NCBI GenBank assembly: GCA_007026445.1 | Contig: VDMD01000004.1 | Coordinates: forward strand, 930,001 to 994,000 | Direction: 5' to 3' | DNA from: Schizophyllum amplum | Taxonomy: Eukaryota; Basidiomycota; Agaricomycetes; Agaricales; Schizophyllaceae | DNA: 64,000 bases | Shown here: in pieces, positions 59,352 through 64,000 of the stretch | Numbering within the stretch: the first letter of the stretch is position 1 | Layout of the letters: each line of letters begins with the position of its first letter | Program-made: the position numbers and the translations under genes | The notes under the pieces: model-generated | Databases searched by the model: none | Told to the model about the DNA's origin: nothing | The model's input: the letters and a program-made list of their open reading frames with translations, nothing else

Positions 59352-59913
59352 TGTGAGGGGATACGTATAGGACAGTCATTCGATAGCGTAGTTATATTGT
59401 ATACAAGAGCCAGGAGCTCAGCGGACACGTGATCGCGCCCGGTAACGCCACCGGGACGCGTGGGAATATTCATCTTTGTTCTTTGCCTCTCACTGCGTGA
59501 CGCTCGCCTCGTACGGCGCCCTGCCCGGGATACGGCCGCTCGCTTCGACATAGCGCCCTGCCCGGGAGACCGCCGTTCGCTACGACATAGCGCCCCGCTA
59601 GGGTCACCGCCGTTCGCTACGACATAGCGCCCTCGCTAGGGATACAGCCGTCCGCTACGACATAGCGCCCCGCTCGGGTCACGGCCGCTCGCCTCGTACG
59701 GCGCCCTTGTCAGGGATACGTGTACCGGTCGTACCGTCACCACGCCGTACTCGGGGACTCGAGTCGTTCGCTACGTACAGCGCCCTCGGCCGGGCACAGC
59801 CGTCCAGGTGCGCTGCACCGATCACTCACACTCACGCGTCCTACAGGTACCGACGGTCTCTCGTTCTGAGACTGATCTCCGGCGAGACCTTTACATTCAC
59901 GAACGCGCTCACA
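59352..59913 (+). repeat. 3' LTR
   Basis: 562 bp, same start, end and internal tandem array (59502-59720) as the 5' LTR; no difference seen by eye. Confidence 0.95.
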
Positions 59914-59918
59914 ATAAA
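59914..59918. repeat. 5-bp target duplication, right (ATAAA)
   Basis: Matches 49051-49055 exactly. Confidence 0.9.
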
Positions 59919-60134
59919 GACGCCACAAAAACCATCGCTCTGACTCGCGATCGTGAAGGAAAGGGGCTTGATCGTGGAATGGATAGCGGAAGCAAAGACT
60001 GCAGGTAATGCGCGTACCTATGAATTGTGATCGGCTGCCTGCGCCTACTATGTGGCCCTGAGGTGTAAGTTGCCGGCCCAGCGAAGCGCATAGTATCTGC
60101 ATGCCCGTTAGTGCCGAAAACGAAGAACCACACT

Positions 60135-60310
60135 CCTACCGCTCCCTCCCGTTTTGCTGCCGCTCCGTACATTTCGTTGCCGCTCCCCACCGCTTCGCTG
60201 CCGCTCCCACCGCTTCGCTGCCGCTCCCCCCCGCACCACTACCGCTCCGCTGCCGCGCCACTACTGCATCACTTCCGCACCACTACTGCATCACGCCTGC
60301 GCCTCTGCCG
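60135..60310 (+). repeat. Degenerate CCGCTCC tandem repeat
   Basis: Units such as ccgcttcgctgccgctcc and gcaccactactgcatca recur several times in tandem with small variations. It lies in the right arm of the MULE and shares the CCGCTCC word with the left subterminal cluster, in the same orientation. Confidence 0.7.
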
Positions 60311-61160
60311 CTTCACTGCAGTACCTTACCGTACCACAACGCACATCCTATGCGTCGCTCTGGCGTGGTTTTCTCGCATGTTTTGAGGACCTTGTCCGAG
60401 CCCTCAGACACGCCATGCACATCCTGCCTTTGCAAACAGTGTGATAATCATTGCTCAGGCTATGTGCTCTGTTGGATGATATTCAAAATAAGAAAGCAGC
60501 GAAAACAAAGATAACCGATGAATAGTAGAGGACGTACAACTTGTCAAAAGATGGTGCATGACCAACGTGAAAGATGAATGTAAGCAACCAGCCAAAGAGT
60601 GGGCTGACAGCCCGACCGCAATGCGACGCAAGCTAAGAGGCTTGAAGTAGGTGATGGTTGAACATCGGTCGGAGAGTCTGTCAGTGTCACACACTTCCAC
60701 GGCCTTTGGGCGCGTAGGTCTTCCGTCTTCTCTAGCAGTCCTTGGATCGCTTGGATCACTATTGCTCAGGCCTCGGTAGCCCATGCGTGAGGTCGCATTT
60801 GCCCGCGCGAGAGTCTCAAGCACAAGTCCTTCGACGGAACTTGCCGATAACTGCATCCATCAGCTTAATAATCGAACAGAGTTTTCGGGGATCTCAGGCC
60901 ACAGTCCCGAAACAGTCCGGACGCACGACTTCTTAGGTCACGGGGAACTCACAAAGCCTCCCAATAAGTATGTGTAAGGGCAACCCTAAGAGGTGACACT
61001 CCCGGAGGCCACGCGCTGCAGAGAGGAGAACCAAAGATAAATAATCTATAGAATACGATGTGGAAGGAAGCGCACCAGAATCAAAGAAAACAAGTGTAAA
61101 GTTCTCCTTCTGCAGATGGCGCTGTGTGACGTCACCTGTAACAGTATGACTCAGAACCAC

Positions 61161-61217
61161 CATCTGAGCAGGATTAAGGACGGCGGCGAGCTCACCGTCC
61201 TAAACTCTGCTCAGATG
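61161..61217. repeat. 57-bp imperfect hairpin
   Basis: The outer arms CATCTGAGCAG and CTGCTCAGATG are exact reverse complements; the inner arms AGGACGG and CCGTCCT pair as well. It lies 350 bp inside the right end of the MULE. Confidence 0.8.
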
Positions 61218-61545
61218 TTGCATATGACATCATCGCGGAGAAAGTCCAGACAGTCCCCTTGAAGCTTGAAGACTCGAGCTGCCTTTGGGAGACAATTGGG
61301 AGACCATGTCTGCCTCCGCAAACTGTACCCTGCCGGCGCCGCAGCGTTCGCGCGCTTAGTGATGTTCGAACTTCATGTCTTCGTGGAGCTTCTGGAGCCG
61401 ATATCGATGAGTAGGAAAGGTGGGTGGCGTTCGTATAGGTTAATATGATATGTAGTGAAAGCAGTTAAGTAGGAAGAAGTGAAGCGGTAGACTGGCGCGG
61501 GAACGGCGCGGCCGTGACGCGGTTGTGACGCGACACGGGGCGTGA

Positions 61546-61570
61546 GCGGAGCGGTAATTTCTCGCGCCCC
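61546..61570 (-). repeat. Right terminal inverted repeat of the MULE
   Basis: Reverse strand reads GGGGCGCGAGAAATTACCGC followed by TCCG; it pairs with the left end. Confidence 0.65.
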
Positions 61571-61580
61571 CGCTCACGGC
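61571..61580. repeat. Right 10-bp target-site duplication of the MULE
   Basis: CGCTCACGGC, identical to 40843-40852. Confidence 0.75.
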
Positions 61581-61773
61581 CCGCGGCTCCGATAGAGTGG
61601 CCGCCCTGCTTCAGCTTGGCTTCGAGCCTGAGAGTTCACAAAATGTCCAGCTCTCCGTGGCATCATTCGCCGGCACTCAGAAAACACCTAATATACATGG
61701 TACAGGACTACAGTGTTCGGACGAACTATGCGTGCAGATCGAGCAACGTCGCAAGCGCGTATGCTAACGCCCT

Positions 61774-63343
61774 TCATACAAGGTAGTCGCCGAAATCCCA
61801 GCTGAAGCACTCCTGCAATGACATGAGCCTCAAATTTCTGAATATCGGTAAGCACGCACGCCTTCGCAGTCATCCTCCGATGCCGCCTCCGGAACTTCCC
61901 TTCCGATCTCCTCACTAGGCAGCCATGGTTCGGCGAGCAGCTTCTCGACAACATTAACGATACCATGTGTCCGTATATCAACAGCCCATGAAAGGTTGCT
62001 GACCGTATCGTACACAATTGACTTGCCTAGATGGCAGCTAACGGATATGTCAGTGTCCCGCTCACCACAAAAGAAGGGTCACATACCGCGTTTCCATCGC
62101 ATAACCGCCCAGAGCGCAAGAGGATAGGACACCGTTACATGTTCCCATTGCTATGGGGTCGGCCGTATGATAGACATGGGTGATATGATGGGTCGAAGGC
62201 TGAAAAGCTATTCGGTAAACGACTAGGATCTGTGAGGCAGGACTCACAGGTGCAGGAAGATGCAGTCTTCTCGAGGCCAACTTCTCTCCTGGCGCTTCAA
62301 AAGCGACGACAGGAACACCGAAGGTAGCCCCAATTAAGCTGGCCAATGATCCTGTCGACTACGTCAGTCACTTTCGAAGCCAACACTTAAAGCTCGCGCC
62401 ACCTCCGAGCGAATGCCCCGTAATCCATATATTAGATTCGGGGTACATATATGTCAGATTGTTGTATAAATTCTGCAGACGTTCATTAGCAAAGTCTACG
62501 CCTCAAGCACGCGATCACGCACCATTCCTACTGGGTAGAACAAGCTGTCCTCCACCAGCGCTTCCTGCACACAATTCGCATCGCACTTGCCAGCGCCGCG
62601 ATAGCATCCGCATACGGTCGTCCACGTCCAGTCAACGCGCGCGCAGCAGCAGCTGAAGAGCAAGTTATCGTTGAGCTTGTCCTTCTTGGACGTCGGGCCC
62701 CCGCCACCGATGAACGCGGCGGAGGTGCCCTTGATAGAGAGGACAACAGTCTTATTGTCTGGGGTTGCGAAGACGTGGCCGCGGAAGCCGTCGTCGTCGG
62801 GCTCCCAGCCAAAGGGATAGCTCTGCGGACAACGATTGTCAGGATCCCGCAAATGCACAATACAATGAGACGCACCACGTTGAACTCTCCCCCCAGGTCG
62901 TACCACTGGGGATCATCCGGGGGCACGTAGGCATTGTTCGTTATCTTGGCCAGCTGAAGGAGGGTCTCCCTGCTTTCCACATCTGGCCCCTCCACTTCGT
63001 CCTCGTCCCATGGTATATCGAGCGTCTGCGCATATCGTGCAGAGATGAAGCGGGCCTGCGAGAAAGCTGCTTGCGATGCCGGTCTGGTTCTTCGTGTGCG
63101 TCGCGTCTGTACGGTGTAGGAGTTGTTCGAGTCGAGGGTCGAGATCGGTGTCCGAACGTCGGCGAAGAGGACCTGCGCGGACGATGACACAGCGTGCAGA
63201 TGCCGCAGCTCGAGCTGTACGACATTATCGGCGGAGTCCTCGGGCTCTGAGACGAGCAGGGATGTGAAGGGGACAAAGAATGGGCGAGCGTGAGCGGGAG
63301 CATGCCAGTGAGATGATATGACTCTGAGGTAGGAAGGAACCAC
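61774..63343 (-). CDS. ATG15: Autophagic phospholipase ATG15
   Basis: Vacuolar lipase that breaks down autophagic bodies. Conserved blocks in order: VVQLELRHLHAVSSSAQVLF, RYAQTLDIPWDED, LLQLAKITNNAYVPPDDPQW, YPFGWEPDDDGFRGHVFATP, VVLSIKGTSAAFIGGGGPTS, KLNDNLLFSCCCARVDWTWT, LYNNLTYMYPESNIWITGHS with the nucleophile Ser in GHSLGG split by an intron, LASLIGATFGVPVVAFEAPG, HHITHVYHTADPIAMGTCNG (acid and His region) and GGYAMETRCHLGK. It ends CFSWDFGDYLV. The N-terminus should hold a signal anchor; the start given (MVPSYLRVISSHWH) is uncertain and an upstream exon is possible. The final intron joins DDCEG to ECFSW. Confidence 0.92.
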
Positions 63344-63664
63344 GAAGACAGACTCTAGCGTCTGAGAGCCGTAACGACAGATGTATTACGCTCTCGAGGC
63401 TTCCCTCGAAGAGCGCTCGAGATGCAGCGCAGCGAAGTGGTATGTAGGAGGCGGAAGGCAAGGGACAACTGTTTATGGATGCATGCCGGCTCCGAGCGGC
63501 CCGCTTAGCCGCGGCGCCCAACGATAGCATGTCCTCATCGTCGCCTCATTGTCCTCGTCGTCCACCCCGGCTCTCTGGCTAACCATCCAGTACAAATGAA
63601 GCTTGTCGATGCACATTATTGTAACACTATTATGCTAGACCCGATAAAGTACTTTGGAAGTCAG
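63344..63664. other. ATG15 upstream region
   Basis: A - strand frame is open from 63530 (MLSLGAAAKRAARSRHASIN) and could be an ATG15 5' exon or leader; the sequence does not decide. Confidence 0.4.
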
Positions 63665-64000
63665 TCACTGCTGCAGGCTTTTGATGTTCTCTATCTTTTC
63701 GTTGACCTTCTCCCCGTGCCTCAAGAGGCAGTACTCCCCATACTCGTTCGCCCTCTGCCACGTCTCTCCGGGCATCCATAACGCCCTCGTCGCCAGCGCT
63801 GAGTAGCGGGCATCCAAGAACGGCAGACACGCCACGCGCTCCCACTCGTCCATCGTGGCGTATCTCGGCTCGAGGGGCGATGAGGAAGGATGCAGCGGGA
63901 AGTCCAGGTCCACCATGTAGTCGCACTGCTCGATGGGTGCGTAGTGGCTGGGCTCTGCGCTATTTAGATCGTTCTGTTGTGCCGGGACGAGCCGTGTGAC
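63665..64000 (-). CDS. C-terminal exon of an unrecognised protein, partial
   Basis: An uninterrupted frame enters from beyond 64000 and ends at 63665. It reads VTRLVPAQQNDLNSAEPSHY, APIEQCDYMVDLDFPLHPSS, RYATMDEWERVACLPFLDAR, LWMPGETWQRANEYGEYCLL and ends KIENIKSLQQ. The composition (Trp, Cys, Tyr, acidic residues) looks like the end of a folded enzyme; a glycosyltransferase is one possibility, but I cannot support a family. The native start lies outside the window. It is in tandem with ATG15 on the same strand. Confidence 0.6.
   Translation of the reverse strand, partial: VTRLVPAQQNDLNSAEPSHYAPIEQCDYMVDLDFPLHPSSSPLEPRYATMDEWERVACLPFLDARYSALATRALWMPGETWQRANEYGEYCLLRHGEKVNEKIENIKSLQQ

Larger units (their letters stand above)
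49056..59913 (+). mobile_element. LTR retrotransposon (Ty3/Gypsy-type), Gag-protease only, with a nested TIR element
   Basis: Two 562-bp LTRs (49056-49617, 59352-59913) that I read as identical, beginning TGTGAG and ending CTCACA, flanked by ATAAA. A primer-binding-site candidate (tggtggcatgac) starts at 49619 and a G-rich polypurine-like stretch ends just before the 3' LTR (about 59342-59350). The main ORF encodes Gag, a CCHC knuckle and an aspartic protease. The reverse transcriptase begins (KRAIIENQVNEWLGKEVIEP) but is cut at about 55167, where a 3.3-kb inverted-repeat element starts. Beyond it only a 254-codon ORF remains; RT, RNase H and integrase are missing. The matching LTRs mean recent insertion, so the proteins needed probably came from another copy. 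Confidence 0.93.
40853..61570 (-). mobile_element. Mutator-like DNA transposon with a multi-domain transposase gene, interrupted by an LTR retrotransposon
   Basis: About 9.86 kb of element sequence once the nested retrotransposon is removed. Ends: the left end begins GGGCCTATGAAATTACCGCG and the reversed right end begins GGGGCGCGAGAAATTACCGC; both then continue in GC-rich CCGCNCC-type sequence. A 10-bp direct repeat (CGCTCACGGC) borders both ends. The internal gene encodes a MULE-type RNase H transposase, consistent with the duplication length. The empty site would put the ATG15 stop about 260 bp from the orphan gene start, typical for this genome, which supports the boundaries. The inverted repeats are short and partly diverged. 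The element is probably recent, as the gene's exons look intact. Confidence 0.75.
59919..61570. other. Right (5') arm of the MULE: leader/promoter side of the transposase gene
   Basis: Reads as the direct continuation of 49055 once the retrotransposon is removed. Short - strand frames occur (for example 60455-60856 and 60933-61163) but show no domain and no clear splice link to the transposase, so upstream exons can be neither shown nor excluded. Presumed native promoter of the transposase gene, now 10.9 kb away. Confidence 0.55.

Noticed and set aside
58143..59432. 429-codon + strand frame running from the nested element into the 3' LTR
   Set aside because: It spans three unrelated sequence units and has random-looking composition; the 58505-59269 frame is more plausible there.
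40861..60310. CCGCTCC-rich tracts at 40.9 and 60.2 kb as long terminal inverted repeats
   Set aside because: They lie in the same orientation and differ in unit structure; only the GAAATTACCGC ends pair as inverted repeats.

Overview
The window looks like a gene-dense chromosome arm of an agaricomycete basidiomycete, probably a wood-decay polypore relative. The signs are GC-rich sequence, genes broken by many ~50-60 nt GT-AG introns, intron-containing core histone genes, and families expanded or typical in Agaricomycetes: a DUF6534 membrane protein, a MYND-finger protein, a BTB protein and an aryl-alcohol-oxidase-like GMC flavoenzyme. Species cannot be read from the sequence alone.

Region 1 (1-40.8 kb) is ordinary euchromatin with short intergenic gaps. 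In order it holds: the 3' part of a metallo-beta-lactamase-fold hydrolase, COP9 signalosome CSN6, a GPI-type chitin deacetylase, a NAP/SET histone chaperone, a BTB protein, SAC1 lipid phosphatase, U2 snRNP A', an orphan, alkaline ceramidase, mitochondrial EF-Ts, H/ACA RNP factor NAF1, a DUF6534 protein, a divergent histone H2A/H2B pair, a SAS4/PEHE-type chromatin protein, an ACT-domain protein, a GMC oxidoreductase, a MYND protein, a degenerate RNase III + dsRBD protein, a tail-anchored thioredoxin, histone H4 and a Ser/Pro-rich orphan. Many neighbours are divergent pairs with 100-300 bp shared promoters.

Region 2 (40.85-61.57 kb) is a three-level nest of transposons. The outer one is a Mutator-like (MULE) DNA transposon, bounded by a 10-bp target duplication (CGCTCACGGC) and short terminal inverted repeats sharing GAAATTACCGC. 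Its single gene appears to encode a ~2,000-residue fusion: Pro-rich region, WRKY/GCM1-type zinc finger, MULE RNase-H transposase, USPL1-like cysteine peptidase, PHD finger, and a Tudor/BAH-like module. A 10.86-kb LTR retrotransposon (49056-59913; two LTRs of 562 bp that look identical; 5-bp duplication ATAAA) sits exactly at the presumed start codon of that gene. The retrotransposon encodes Gag and protease, but its reverse transcriptase breaks off where a 3.3-kb element with ~430-bp inverted repeats sits, and no RT/RNase H/integrase follows.

Region 3 (61.6-64 kb) returns to host genes: the autophagic lipase ATG15 and the C-terminus of an unrecognised protein. Removing the transposon brings ATG15 and the Ser/Pro-rich orphan to a normal fungal spacing, which supports the element boundaries.

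Five single-base frame breaks, each repaired by adding one base to a short homopolymer run, occur in U2A', EF-Ts, NAF1 and thioredoxin (two). They suggest residual consensus indels in this assembly. Gene coordinates below run from start to stop codon and include introns.
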